DNA from: Roseivirga spongicola
GTDB lineage: Bacteria; Bacteroidota; Bacteroidia; Cytophagales; Cyclobacteriaceae
DNA length: 64,000 nt
Direction of reading: 5' to 3'
Assembly: GCF_001592965.1 (NCBI RefSeq)
Contig: NZ_LRPC01000001.1
Location: forward strand, 868,001-932,000
The translations under genes were made by a program, and so were the position numbers. The notes under the pieces were generated by a model. It did not search any database and was not told where the DNA came from. It saw nothing but the letters and a program-made list of their open reading frames with translations. Shown in pieces: positions 7,131 through 15,284 of the stretch (its first letter is position 1; each line of letters begins with the position of its first letter).

Positions 7131-9296
7131 TTATAAATTATCTAATTGATTAGTTTGCTTATCTTTTGTTAGAGTTATGAACAGCCCTACAAATACAAAT
7201 CGCTTAGCTGCCTGACCTATTACCCTACTTTCAAAAACACCTTGATCATTGGCCTGATCTGCATATTCATATCCGAAAATGTTCTCTCTTCCGAATATAT
7301 TGGACGAAGACATATAAAGGATGATGTTCTGCTTGAGCAATACTGCCGCATTTAAACTCACATCGTGATAAGCTGGTGTACTGCTGTTCTGAAAGCCAGC
7401 TTGGTTAGGGTTATGAAAATGGCGAGCAGAAGCAAAGTTGTACGAAGCCCCTACTTGGGTTCTGATCGGGTCTATCATATGTTTTACCACTACCGAAAAG
7501 TTATGTGCCGATAGGAAGGACGGAGTCATTAACTGATCGAAGTTCTGATATTCCCTTTCAGAATCTACGTAGGAGTAAGACACCCAATAATCCGTATTCT
7601 TGATGGTTTTATTATCTCTCCAGAAAACATCTAACCCTTTCGCACTTCCGAAACCATTGTTGTTATAATTATTCGGATCAAAGTCTCTTTCCACCTCAAA
7701 CTTTACCAAGTCTTCATAATCCTTATAATACGTTTCGACTCTGAATATTCTATCGTTCTTAATATGTTGATAATTAAGAATATAATGGGTGGCTCTTTCT
7801 GGCTTAAGAGCCGGTTGTACAATACTGTATTCGTTTTGAGGAGCCTGTACAAATTGACCATATGCCAGCGAAAACTGACCTTCATTATTCAATTTGTAAG
7901 ACATGGCAACCCTTGGGCTCATAAAATGCTGGTCGGTGAGTGAAGTGTATTCGCTCCGTAAACCCGCTCTTACCACAAATCTATTTGACGCATAATAATC
8001 GGCCTCCACAAAATTGGCCATGATGTTCTCTTTAAAGCTTGTCTTAAACGGACTCTCGTTTAAGGGATTGGTTCTTTGCAAATACTCTCTGCTGAACCAA
8101 TCGGCCCCCATGTTTACTGATAGTTTTTCACTAGCATCCCACTGAAGCGCAAGCTTCGAGTGCATGCCCAATTCTTGGCCAAACAGTCCATTACGGTTTA
8201 AGCTCAGGTTATCTTTATTATTGGTAACAGAAACGCCAGATTTTATTGACCACTGCTTATTGAGAATATCTTTATAGCTAGCATTCAAATAGAAATATCT
8301 ATTCTCAAGGTCGAAAGTGTCCTTAACATTGTTCCGATTAATATTCTCTTGCTTGATGGAAAAGCTCGATCTATCAGTATTCAGGTAAACTTTAACTATG
8401 CCTGTTTGACTCACCTTATGCCTGATTACAAACTCAGAACCCACAGAACTTGGTGCTTCCTCCCAATCGAATCGCTGCTTAATTAAGTTCTGATATGGCC
8501 TGAAATCGGTGTAGAGCACTTTACCAGACACACTCGTTTTATCCCATTTTTTGGTGTAAGCCACATCTCCACCTACAGACATTATAGAAATATCTGCCTG
8601 AGACTGGGTTGGCATATCGTTGGAGTTCAGTACCAAAGCCGAAGACAATGCCTGACCATACTCTGCAGAATATCCTCCAGTACTAAAAGAGGTTCCTTTG
8701 AAGAGAAAAGGACTAAAACGACCACGAGTTGGCACATTAGGTGCAGTAGCTCCAAAGGCATTTCTAACCTCAAGTCCATCTATAAATACTTTGGTCTCGT
8801 AGCCTTCGCCACCACGGACAAATAGTCTGCCCGACTCGCCAACGGTGGCTGTTCCTGGTAAGGTATTGATGGCTCCCATAATATCACCAACTGCACTGGC
8901 AGTAGTTGCAATGTCGAGCGGCTTAAGTACAGTGTTCTTTTTTACTTCACCTGCTTCATAAGAACCAGCCGTAATGGTAACACCATCTATTTTATTAATT
9001 TCTTCCTCGAGCTTAAGCTCCAGAGTAATTGATTTTTCTTCAACCTGAACAGGCTTTTCAAGCGTTTTGAAGCCAATAAAGCTAACCACCAGAATATGGC
9101 TTCCCTCTTCATAAGTCTCGAAAGTGAATGAACCGTCATTTTGGCTAACGGCTCCATCGAAGGTGTCTTTCAGATAGATATTGGCTCCGGGAATGGTTTG
9201 ACCTTGACCATCCCGAACCACGCCTTTGATTTGAGTTTGAGCAAATGCCTGTGCTGACAAAACAAGCATTAGAAATAAGTTGATGAGTTTTTGCAT
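7131..9296 (-). CDS. TonB-dependent outer-membrane receptor
   Basis: 721 residues. Signal peptide (1-19), then a carboxypeptidase-regulatory-like beta domain (about 20-105, TQIKGVVRDGQGQTIPGANIYLKDT), a plug domain (about 115-225, with ALNTLPG-type and LFVRGGEGYETKVFIDG motifs) and a C-terminal 22-strand barrel region. The usual SusC box is absent and the protein is shorter than SusC (~1000 residues), so this is a smaller siderophore/metal/cofactor-type receptor of unknown ligand. There is no SusD partner; the downstream partner is DUF2141. Its promoter has a -7-like box and a pair of LytTR-type repeats at the same spacing as the system-1 operon, so it is likely a target of that system. Confidence 0.92.
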   Translation of the reverse strand: MQKLINLFLMLVLSAQAFAQTQIKGVVRDGQGQTIPGANIYLKDTFDGAVSQNDGSFTFETYEEGSHILVVSFIGFKTLEKPVQVEEKSITLELKLEEEINKIDGVTITAGSYEAGEVKKNTVLKPLDIATTASAVGDIMGAINTLPGTATVGESGRLFVRGGEGYETKVFIDGLEVRNAFGATAPNVPTRGRFSPFLFKGTSFSTGGYSAEYGQALSSALVLNSNDMPTQSQADISIMSVGGDVAYTKKWDKTSVSGKVLYTDFRPYQNLIKQRFDWEEAPSSVGSEFVIRHKVSQTGIVKVYLNTDRSSFSIKQENINRNNVKDTFDLENRYFYLNASYKDILNKQWSIKSGVSVTNNKDNLSLNRNGLFGQELGMHSKLALQWDASEKLSVNMGADWFSREYLQRTNPLNESPFKTSFKENIMANFVEADYYASNRFVVRAGLRSEYTSLTDQHFMSPRVAMSYKLNNEGQFSLAYGQFVQAPQNEYSIVQPALKPERATHYILNYQHIKNDRIFRVETYYKDYEDLVKFEVERDFDPNNYNNNGFGSAKGLDVFWRDNKTIKNTDYWVSYSYVDSEREYQNFDQLMTPSFLSAHNFSVVVKHMIDPIRTQVGASYNFASARHFHNPNQAGFQNSSTPAYHDVSLNAAVLLKQNIILYMSSSNIFGRENIFGYEYADQANDQGVFESRVIGQAAKRFVFVGLFITLTKDKQTNQLDNL

Positions 9297-9318
9297 GACC
9301 GTTGGGCTTTTGATAAAC

Positions 9319-9391
9319 CAAAGGTGCTGCGAACTCAGTCCTTTACTAAATAAGTCTTACCGAACTGTAGAATTGAGAAGATGAGTTGTAA
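9319..9391 (-). promoter_or_regulatory. LytTR-type operator and promoter of the TonB receptor gene
   Basis: CGAACTGTAG at 9361-9370 and TGAGTTGTAA at 9382-9391 are direct repeats 21 bp apart, matching the sites at 6561-6591. A -7-like box (CACCTTTG on the minus strand, 7 of 8 to consensus) lies at 9319-9326. The distance from the AAC core (9363) to the box end is 37 bp, identical to that at the 6499 promoter. Confidence 0.72.
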
Positions 9392-9399
9392 AGTTCAAC

Positions 9400-9478
9400 A
9401 TGTATAGAAAGTATATCAAAACTATACACGTCACTAACGACATGTATAGAATTTGCGATTTTCTATACATGTTAAGTT
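9400..9478 (+). repeat. 79-bp direct repeat, left copy, with operator-like palindromes
   Basis: Identical over 79 bp to 10591-10669. It contains ATGTATAG and CTATACAC half-sites and an inverted repeat with 12-bp arms, ACATGTATAGAA and TTCTATACATGT, around a 9-base loop. A further pair of boxes (ATATGTATA ... TATACATAT) follows and ends at the fic start codon, so the array covers the whole fic promoter region. Confidence 0.95.
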
Positions 9479-9511
9479 TGATATGTATATATTTATTCAA
9501 TTTCTATACAT

Positions 9512-10591
9512 ATGAATTTACCCTTCCTGCCCCCAAACGTTCCTCTAGAAAGAATAGAAACTCGGAAAGTTCTTAAACTTTTGACCGAGGCAAGGGCGTC
9601 ATTAGCCGAACTCAAAGGAGCAGCTAGCACCATCCCGAATGAACAGATCCTTATAGACACTCTTTCTCTGCAAGAAGCTAAAGACAGTTCCGCCATCGAG
9701 AATATTGTCACTACTCACGATGAATTGTATAGATCTGAAGTAGATAAAGAGGATTTTGCTTCAGCTTCTGCCAAAGAGGTACATCGATATGCAGAAGCTC
9801 TTAAATATGGATTCGATACCATTCGAAGAGATCGAATCCTTACCACTAATAGTATCTTGAAAATTCAAGAAATCATCGAAGGGAATAGTGCTGGAGTGAG
9901 GAAAGTACCCGGAACTGTCTTAAAAAATGATCTTACAGGAGAAGTTGTATACACCCCACCACAAGACTTTCAAACCATTCAAGAGCTGCTAAGCAACCTT
10001 GAAAAGTTCATCAATAACGACTTAGCCTACGATGCTGACCCATTGGTGAGAATGGCTATTATTCATCATCAGTTCGAAAGCATACACCCATTCTTTGATG
10101 GCAACGGCAGAACAGGAAGAATCATCAATATACTATACCTTATCAATGAAGGATTGCTCAACCTACCTGTTTTGTATCTCAGTAGGTATATAATTAAAAA
10201 CAGACCTGAATATTACGAACTACTACAATCTACTAGAGTCTCTAACGAGTGGGAACCTTGGGTTATATTTATGCTCAAAGCAGTAGAAGAGACTTCAAAA
10301 GAGACTGTTATTCTAATCAAAGCCATTAAATCATTAATGCTTTCAACTAAAAAGAGAATTAGAGAAGAGCAATCAGGAATATATAGCCAAGACTTGATCA
10401 ACAACCTTTTCCGACATCCTTATACCAAGATAGACAGGCTTCAGAAAGACCTACATATCTCAAGAATTACTTCAACGCGTTACTTGAATATCTTAACGGA
10501 AATGGGCATTCTCAATAAGCAAAAGCTTGGTCGTTCGAATTACTACGTTAACATTGAGCTCTTTAAACTTCTAAGCGAAGGGGTTAAGTAA
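9512..10591 (+). CDS. fic: Fic-domain protein with C-terminal winged helix
   Basis: 359 residues. An N-terminal Fic_N helix carries the inhibitory motif SSAIEN (residues 59-64, Glu63), typical of class II self-inhibited Fic enzymes. The catalytic Fic motif is complete: HPFFDGNGRTGR at residues 192-203, with His192 and the ATP-binding Gly/Arg loop. Such enzymes transfer AMP (or another nucleotide moiety) to hydroxyl side chains of a target protein. The C-terminal ~75 residues (DLHISRITSTRYLNILTEMGILNKQKLGRSNYY) form a winged-helix DNA-binding domain, which suggests autoregulation through the TGTATAG boxes. The gene is bounded by 79-bp direct repeats; the second begins at the last base of the stop codon. 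No separate antitoxin is encoded. Confidence 0.93.
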   Translation: MNLPFLPPNVPLERIETRKVLKLLTEARASLAELKGAASTIPNEQILIDTLSLQEAKDSSAIENIVTTHDELYRSEVDKEDFASASAKEVHRYAEALKYGFDTIRRDRILTTNSILKIQEIIEGNSAGVRKVPGTVLKNDLTGEVVYTPPQDFQTIQELLSNLEKFINNDLAYDADPLVRMAIIHHQFESIHPFFDGNGRTGRIINILYLINEGLLNLPVLYLSRYIIKNRPEYYELLQSTRVSNEWEPWVIFMLKAVEETSKETVILIKAIKSLMLSTKKRIREEQSGIYSQDLINNLFRHPYTKIDRLQKDLHISRITSTRYLNILTEMGILNKQKLGRSNYYVNIELFKLLSEGVK

Positions 10592-10669
10592 TGTATAGAA
10601 AGTATATCAAAACTATACACGTCACTAACGACATGTATAGAATTTGCGATTTTCTATACATGTTAAGTT
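10591..10669 (+). repeat. 79-bp direct repeat, right copy
   Basis: An exact copy of 9400-9478, beginning at the final base of the fic stop codon. It has no gene to regulate directly downstream on the plus strand, because the next gene is convergent. That makes a pure operator role for this copy less obvious. Confidence 0.95.
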
Positions 10670-10677
10670 CAAATTGA

Positions 10678-10739
10678 CTCAAAATCCAAAATGATTATGT
10701 TTATTTTGGATTCAATTCCAAAATGATTATGATTTTGAG
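10678..10739. repeat. Gene-less palindromic array with CCAAAATGATTATG boxes
   Basis: The direct repeat CCAAAATGATTATG occurs at 10686-10699 and 10718-10731. The array is bounded by the inverted ends CTCAAAATC (10678-10686) and GATTTTGAG (10731-10739). AATCCAAAAT pairs with ATTTTGGATT inside it. It starts 8 bp after the right fic repeat and ends before the stop of the convergent LytTR gene. It looks like an operator array without its gene. Confidence 0.7.
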
Positions 10740-10754
10740 AGAGGTAAGTAGAGT

Positions 10755-11495
10755 CTAATACCTCAAAACCTCTTTCAACCTGCCATGACCGCTTCTACTA
10801 ACGGGTAGTTGCTGACCGTTTTTGAGGTAGAGAATGTAAGAGTCCTTCTCATAAAGCTCCAGCTTTTCAATATGCTTTACATTGACAATATGAGACCGAT
10901 GAATTCTCACAAAGTCTCCTGTGGGTAAACCATTCTCTAGCGCTTTCATACGCATTAGTTTCAGAAACTTACCTTGATCAGAATGAATGGCCACATAATC
11001 GTCTTGCGCCTCAAAGTGATGAACCTGATTAAGCGCTAGAATCTGAATTTTGTTTCCCGTCTTCACCACAATACGGTCTAGACTTTCTTGCTCAGACCTA
11101 GTTTCTTTTAAGCCTTCCAACTCCTTTTGGTTGCTTTCCTTCTGACCTATTTTAGCTAAGGCCTTTTTAACGGCCTCTTCAAAACGAGCTTCAGAATAAG
11201 GCTTCAGCAGATAGTCAGTGGCATTTAGCTCGAAGGCTTTAATGGCATACTGATCGAAAGCAGTGCTGAAGATAACCACAGGCGGATTTTCAATAAGCTC
11301 CAACATCTCGAACCCAGTGATTTTCGGCATTTGAATGTCGAGAAAGATCAAATCTGGATTATGTTGTTGAATAGCCTTTAACCCCTGAAAACCATCGGAA
11401 CACTCAGCAATAATTTCTACCTGATCGAACTTTTTGAGATAAGCCTTAATAAGCTCTCTTGCCAAATTTTCATCGTCTATAATTACTGCCTTCAT
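10755..11495 (-). CDS. LytTR-family response regulator (system 2)
   Basis: 246 residues. Receiver domain with IIDDE at residues 5-9, phospho-acceptor Asp53 in LIFLDIQMP and Lys in YLLKPYSEARF. A short linker rich in Lys/Glu precedes the LytTR domain (about 145-246, RIVVKTGNKIQILALNQVHHFEAQDDYVAIHS ... FVRIHRSHIVNVKHIEKLE). It overlaps its kinase gene by 4 bp. A distinct direct-repeat site (13683-13713) lies upstream of the LiaF-like gene that heads this cluster and is the likely target. Assignment of regulator to site is inferred from position. Confidence 0.95.
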   Translation of the reverse strand: MKAVIIDDENLARELIKAYLKKFDQVEIIAECSDGFQGLKAIQQHNPDLIFLDIQMPKITGFEMLELIENPPVVIFSTAFDQYAIKAFELNATDYLLKPYSEARFEEAVKKALAKIGQKESNQKELEGLKETRSEQESLDRIVVKTGNKIQILALNQVHHFEAQDDYVAIHSDQGKFLKLMRMKALENGLPTGDFVRIHRSHIVNVKHIEKLELYEKDSYILYLKNGQQLPVSRSGHGRLKEVLRY

Positions 11496-12547
11496 GAGTC
11501 TGCTATAGTTTGAGGAATGTCTAACCTTATCGTGAAAATACCATCTGTTTTGCTAACCTCCACCAATTGGCTCACTCCATAAATGAGCGACAGCCTTTCG
11601 CGAACATTTTTCAAGCCAATACCTTTGCCTTTTCTGGATACTGCATTTGGATCGTATTCATTACTTACCTGAATTTTCAACAAGTTGCCATCTTTCCAAG
11701 CTTTCAACTGAATGGTTATTTCTTCTAAGCTTTCGTAGATACCATGCTTAATGGCATTCTCGAAAAGCGGTTGCAATATCAGGTTGGGTAACTTGTGATC
11801 CTTTACATTTTCGGCAACCTCTTTTTCAACTTTTAACCGATCACCAAATCTTACCCGCTCAATATCCAGATAAAGCATGATGTTATTGATTTCATCCTCC
11901 ACCGAATTCATCTGGTCATTCTCTTTTCCCAAAGAGTATCGAAGAAAATCTGAAAGTTTTACCACCATTTCGCGCGCCCTGTCTGGCGCAATCATGGTAA
12001 GCGAAGAAATTGAGTTGAGGCTATTGAAGATAAAGTGGGGGTTAATCTGAGACTTCAGCATTTCAAGCTCAGAACTTTTGAGCATGGTTTCTAACTGGGC
12101 CTGTCTCTGAGACTTTGTGTTCAGGTCGTCATAGTAGAGAATAAGGTAGTAAATGAGTACTACAATAGCGTAATAAAGTACTCCAAGAGCACCACGCAAC
12201 GGCATAGAGTCTTTCACAAAAGTCTCGTAATACTCTTCTTTAACCATTGGCGTAACAATCATCTTAAAAAGGAAAACGCCAACCAAAATGGAAATGGCCG
12301 CAGCAGCCAAGTGACTAATCACCTGATTGATTAACTGTGATTTATCGAAAGTGCTATAGCGAACGTTGAACCAATAGGCTAAGCCCAAACCCATAAACAG
12401 AGCATTAAACACCAAAGAGTCTATAAGTGCTGTTTGCCAAGTTAGGCCATAGAAATTATAAAGTGCAAAACCGAAAACGGCAGCAATCATTACCCAAGTG
12501 GTAATGTATGGAATAAAGTTTCTGTTCTTGAGGAAAGGATGCTGCAT
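11492..12547 (-). CDS. LytS-like sensor histidine kinase (system 2)
   Basis: 351 residues: four membrane helices in the first ~145 residues, a short helical linker (LNTKSQRQAQLETMLKSSELEML), then a His_kinase domain with the acceptor His in NPHFIFNSLNSIS, N-box PLFENAIKHG and ATP lid KGIGLKNVRERL. It pairs with the regulator at 10755, with a 4-bp overlap. The start is unusual: a terminator-like hairpin ending in seven T residues directly abuts the ATG (12548-12568 read on the minus strand), leaving no room for a leader downstream of it. Either the transcript reads through a 5' attenuator or the real start is further inside. Confidence 0.93.
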   Translation of the reverse strand: MQHPFLKNRNFIPYITTWVMIAAVFGFALYNFYGLTWQTALIDSLVFNALFMGLGLAYWFNVRYSTFDKSQLINQVISHLAAAAISILVGVFLFKMIVTPMVKEEYYETFVKDSMPLRGALGVLYYAIVVLIYYLILYYDDLNTKSQRQAQLETMLKSSELEMLKSQINPHFIFNSLNSISSLTMIAPDRAREMVVKLSDFLRYSLGKENDQMNSVEDEINNIMLYLDIERVRFGDRLKVEKEVAENVKDHKLPNLILQPLFENAIKHGIYESLEEITIQLKAWKDGNLLKIQVSNEYDPNAVSRKGKGIGLKNVRERLSLIYGVSQLVEVSKTDGIFTIRLDIPQTIADS

Positions 12548-12568
12548 AAAAAAACCGCCCGAAGGCGG
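12548..12568 (-). terminator. Terminator-like hairpin abutting the system-2 kinase start codon
   Basis: On the minus strand CCGCC-TTCG-GGCGG is followed by seven T residues and then immediately by ATG. The stable TTCG tetraloop and T-run make it a textbook intrinsic terminator. It would stop transcription from the LiaF-like gene just before the kinase. Confidence 0.75.
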
Positions 12569-12603
12569 AATTTAGTAAAATTTAGAAACCTGTTTCATGA
12601 AAA

Positions 12604-12833
12604 GGCCTCTCCTTTTGAGAGGCTCTTATTTATTAGTCACAAAAGGAGTTAAAACTATGCACTTCAGTGCATTTCGCTTTAGCTTCTAAAAAGCATCCAG
12701 GAATTTACGAGGTACGAATTTTGATTGACGTCAATCGTAAATCTAAGATCGTACATTTTCTAAGTCCGCCATTCAAAGCGACTTTCGGTTGCTTTTAAAA
12801 CTATGGTGCGCTTTCAGCCCATAGTGGTTTATT
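12604..12833 (-). repeat. Dispersed intergenic repeat family B, copy 1
   Basis: Aligns over ~230 bp with the reverse complement of 43504-43733. Shared blocks include CACAAAAGGAGTTAAAACTA, TGCATTT, CTTTAGCTTCTAAAAAGC, ATCC-GGAATTTACG, TTGATTGACGT and CTATGGTG..CTTTCAGCCC. It begins at the stop codon of the LiaF-like gene and ends in a hairpin (GCCTCTC at 12605-12611, GAGAGGC at 12617-12623) with CTTTT on the minus strand. The hairpin probably terminates that gene. Confidence 0.85.
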
Positions 12834-13545
12834 TTACACTACCACCGCCAAAGAGGACCAGTCCTTGTACAATGAGTTCTTTACCGTTGTTGGCTTCGTT
12901 ATCTGCAATCATCTTTCTTTCGTCAGAGAACCCACCAAAAATTGCGGTAACCTTCACTTTCACGTTCATATCAGAAGGTACGCGAATATCGCAGCCGCCA
13001 AACAGAATAAATACATCCAAAACATTCGTGCCATGGTTAAGATCTGCGTTCATCAGATTTAAATCTGTTCCTCCAAATATTGAAGTGAGTTTGCCGCCCT
13101 TGAATTGCTTTGAGGTGACCATTCTCTCTGCTCCTCCGAATACGGCCAGTTCGTCAACGTAGTCGAGGTCGTGACTTCCGTCAATGTTTTTTTTTTCGTA
13201 ATCCCTGTTATGGCTAGTTCTCTTCAGTATCAATGAGGCACCTACTGCCACAAACACCAGAGGCCATAATCTGAAAATATCTCTGAAGTCAAAGTCCCAC
13301 CAATAATAATCGGCCATGTCGTTCAGCAGAAAGATTCCTCCTACTATAATGAGGGTTATACCCACACCCAACTTTTCTCTAACCGTTGCAATGAAAATAC
13401 CTATCACAACCAAGAAGGTATGCCATCTGAACAAATACCCAGGTAAGTGAAAATCGAATATGTCTAGGTTATCTAGCGTAAGCACCGCTCCAATTATCAA
13501 GAAGAGGGCACCAATTAAAACACGTCTATTCATTTGAGAATCCAT
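12829..13545 (-). CDS. LiaF-like membrane protein
   Basis: 238 residues. Four N-terminal membrane helices (LIGALFLIIGAVLTL, WHTFLVVIGIFIATV, VGITLIIVGGIFLL, WPLVFVAVGASLIL) of the LiaI/LiaF-like type, then a C-terminal beta-helical domain with repeated hydrophobic-FGG units (LAVFGGAE, TSIFGGTD, FILFGGCD, TAIFGGFS, LVLFGGGS) as in the cell-wall-active-antibiotic-response (LiaF C-terminal) family. In Firmicutes LiaF inhibits a LiaRS envelope-stress system; the Bacteroidota homologues accompany LytTR systems, as here. The promoter has a perfect -7 box and a direct-repeat LytTR-type operator. Inferred role: envelope-stress sensing with system 2. Confidence 0.88.
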   Translation of the reverse strand: MDSQMNRRVLIGALFLIIGAVLTLDNLDIFDFHLPGYLFRWHTFLVVIGIFIATVREKLGVGITLIIVGGIFLLNDMADYYWWDFDFRDIFRLWPLVFVAVGASLILKRTSHNRDYEKKNIDGSHDLDYVDELAVFGGAERMVTSKQFKGGKLTSIFGGTDLNLMNADLNHGTNVLDVFILFGGCDIRVPSDMNVKVKVTAIFGGFSDERKMIADNEANNGKELIVQGLVLFGGGSVK

Positions 13546-13643
13546 GATTTTGAGTTTTTCGTTGTTGTTTTTTGAGTTTTTGACTTTTGGGCTTCAGGCG
13601 ACCAAACCTTGATCCAAATCGTTGTTTTTTGTTTTTGACTACT

Positions 13644-13713
13644 CAAATGTACGCTTGTTGGGTACTTCAACGACTAGAGAAATCGGTAAACGAACGCCCC
13701 GCCTCGGTAAACG
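13644..13713 (-). promoter_or_regulatory. LytTR-type operator and promoter of the LiaF-like gene
   Basis: TCGGTAAACG occurs identically at 13683-13692 and 13704-13713, 21 bp apart. On the minus strand this reads CGTTTACCGA, fitting the LytTR half-site with core GTTTAC. The perfect -7 box TACATTTG (minus strand) lies at 13644-13651, with the GTT core 38 bp away. The leader is about 95 nt and T/G-rich. The 13546-13836 gap holds this site and the fumC promoter. Confidence 0.75.
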
Positions 13714-13800
13714 TCAGTACGGTTCGACCAAAACTTTTACCCTTTAAGTAGTTATCGGTGAATAAGATTGAATTCCTTTCAATTACAGGCTTTCAATGCC

Positions 13801-13808
13801 TAATTTTG
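13801..13808 (+). promoter_or_regulatory. -7 promoter box of fumC
   Basis: TAATTTTG is a perfect match to TAnnTTTG and lies 28 bases before the fumC ATG. No clear -33 element was seen. Confidence 0.55.
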
Positions 13809-13836
13809 GCTTCCTCTGAAAAACATACAGAACACT

Positions 13837-15237
13837 ATGGAATACAGAATAGAAAAAGACACAATGGGTGAGGTAAAAGTACCTGCCGATAAGTATTGGG
13901 GTGCTCAAACCGAACGTTCAAGAAACAACTTCAAAATTGGTCCTGAAGCCAGTATGCCACTGGAGGTGGTATATGGTTTCGCTTACCTTAAAAAAGCAGC
14001 TGCTCATACTAACTGCGAATTAGGTGTTTTAAGTGAAGAGAAAAGAGACCTTATTTCTAAAGTATGTGACGAAATTCTTGATGGTCAGCATGACGATCAG
14101 TTTCCATTAGTAGTATGGCAAACAGGTTCTGGAACACAGTCGAACATGAATGTGAATGAAGTGGTTTCTAACCGTTCTCATGTAATTGCTGGTAACACTC
14201 TAGGAGAAGGCACAAGTTTGGTTCACCCAAATGACGATGTGAATAAGTCTCAATCTTCTAACGACACCTACCCTACAGGAATGCACATTGCCTGCTACAA
14301 AATGGTGGTAGAAACTACCATTCCGGGTGTTGAAAAGCTAAGAGACACTTTGAAAGCTAAATCTGAAGCTTTCATGAAAGTGGTGAAAATCGGTAGAACT
14401 CATTTGATGGATGCTACTCCGCTTACTTTAGGTCAAGAGTTTTCTGGTTATGTTTCTCAATTAAATCACGGGTTGAAAGCATTGAGAAATACATTAGATC
14501 ACCTTTCTGAACTTGCCCTTGGTGGTACAGCGGTAGGAACGGGAATTAACACTCCAGAAGGTTATGCTGATTTGGTAGCAAAGAAAATTGCTGAATTTAC
14601 TGGTCTTCCATTCGTTTCTGCAGAAAACAAATTCGAAGCACTTGCTGCGCACGATGCACTTGTAGAAACTCATGGTGCTTTAAAGCAACTTGCTGTTTCA
14701 TTAAATAAAATTGCCAATGACATTAGAATGTTAGCTTCTGGCCCTCGTTCAGGAATTGGTGAAATCATTATTCCTTCAAACGAACCTGGCTCTTCTATAA
14801 TGCCAGGAAAAGTAAACCCAACGCAGTGCGAAGCCATGACCATGGTTTGTGCTCAGGTAATGGGTAACGATGTTGCCGTAACCGTTGGCGGAACTCAAGG
14901 CCACTACGAACTGAACGTATTTAAGCCGGTAATGGCATACAACGTTTTACAGTCTGCTCGTTTGATTGGTGATGCTTGTGTATCGTTCGAAGAGAATTGT
15001 GCTATTGGAATAGAGCCAAACCACAAAAGCATTCAACAACACCTGAATAACTCGCTAATGTTGGTTACTGCATTGAACACCAAAATTGGCTATGAAAAGG
15101 CTGCGAAAATTGCCAAAACAGCTCACGAAAATGGGACTACTCTAAAAGAAGAAGCAGTGAACTTAGGCTATTTAACTGCCGATGAATTCGATGAATGGGT
15201 AAGACCTGAGGATATGATTGGTAGTTTGAAAAGCTGA
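13837..15237 (+). CDS. fumC: Fumarate hydratase, class II
   Basis: 466 residues, the normal length of the oxygen-stable, iron-free tetrameric fumarase. It interconverts fumarate and L-malate in the TCA cycle in the cytosol. The three superfamily blocks are present: [13 protein letters not shown] near residue 98-110, [22 protein letters not shown], and the signature [17 protein letters not shown]. The catalytic Ser of the mobile loop is in GSSIMPGK. The N-terminus [28 protein letters not shown] is canonical and fixes the start. The gene is monocistronic or followed after 47 bp by the SPOR-like gene. Argininosuccinate lyase and aspartase are excluded by the fumarase-specific N-terminal and [14 protein letters not shown] blocks. 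Confidence 0.97.
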   Translation: MEYRIEKDTMGEVKVPADKYWGAQTERSRNNFKIGPEASMPLEVVYGFAYLKKAAAHTNCELGVLSEEKRDLISKVCDEILDGQHDDQFPLVVWQTGSGTQSNMNVNEVVSNRSHVIAGNTLGEGTSLVHPNDDVNKSQSSNDTYPTGMHIACYKMVVETTIPGVEKLRDTLKAKSEAFMKVVKIGRTHLMDATPLTLGQEFSGYVSQLNHGLKALRNTLDHLSELALGGTAVGTGINTPEGYADLVAKKIAEFTGLPFVSAENKFEALAAHDALVETHGALKQLAVSLNKIANDIRMLASGPRSGIGEIIIPSNEPGSSIMPGKVNPTQCEAMTMVCAQVMGNDVAVTVGGTQGHYELNVFKPVMAYNVLQSARLIGDACVSFEENCAIGIEPNHKSIQQHLNNSLMLVTALNTKIGYEKAAKIAKTAHENGTTLKEEAVNLGYLTADEFDEWVRPEDMIGSLKS

Positions 15238-15284
15238 TAAGAATAAGCTAATTTGTACACAAAGAATTTGATAAACCAACTCCT

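Larger units (their letters stand above)
9397..10664. mobile_element. fic cassette with 14-bp terminal inverted repeats
   Basis: The left end AACATGTATAGAAA (9397-9410) is the exact reverse complement of the right end TTTCTATACATGTT (10651-10664). The unit is flanked on both sides by AAGTTC (9391-9396 and 10665-10670), which looks like a target-site duplication. It contains the fic gene and two 79-bp direct repeats but no transposase, so any movement would need an enzyme supplied from elsewhere. An alternative is that the repeats are only operators of the Fic winged-helix domain. The structure is seen directly; mobility is inferred. Confidence 0.5.

Noticed and set aside
12803-13162. 119-residue frame on the plus strand
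   Set aside because: It is antisense to the LiaF-like gene, whose FGG repeats and membrane helices are convincing.
13721-13730. GGTTCGACCA resembling a tRNA T-loop
   Set aside because: No acceptor stem, D-arm or anticodon arm can be built around it, and it is close to the LytTR-type operator.
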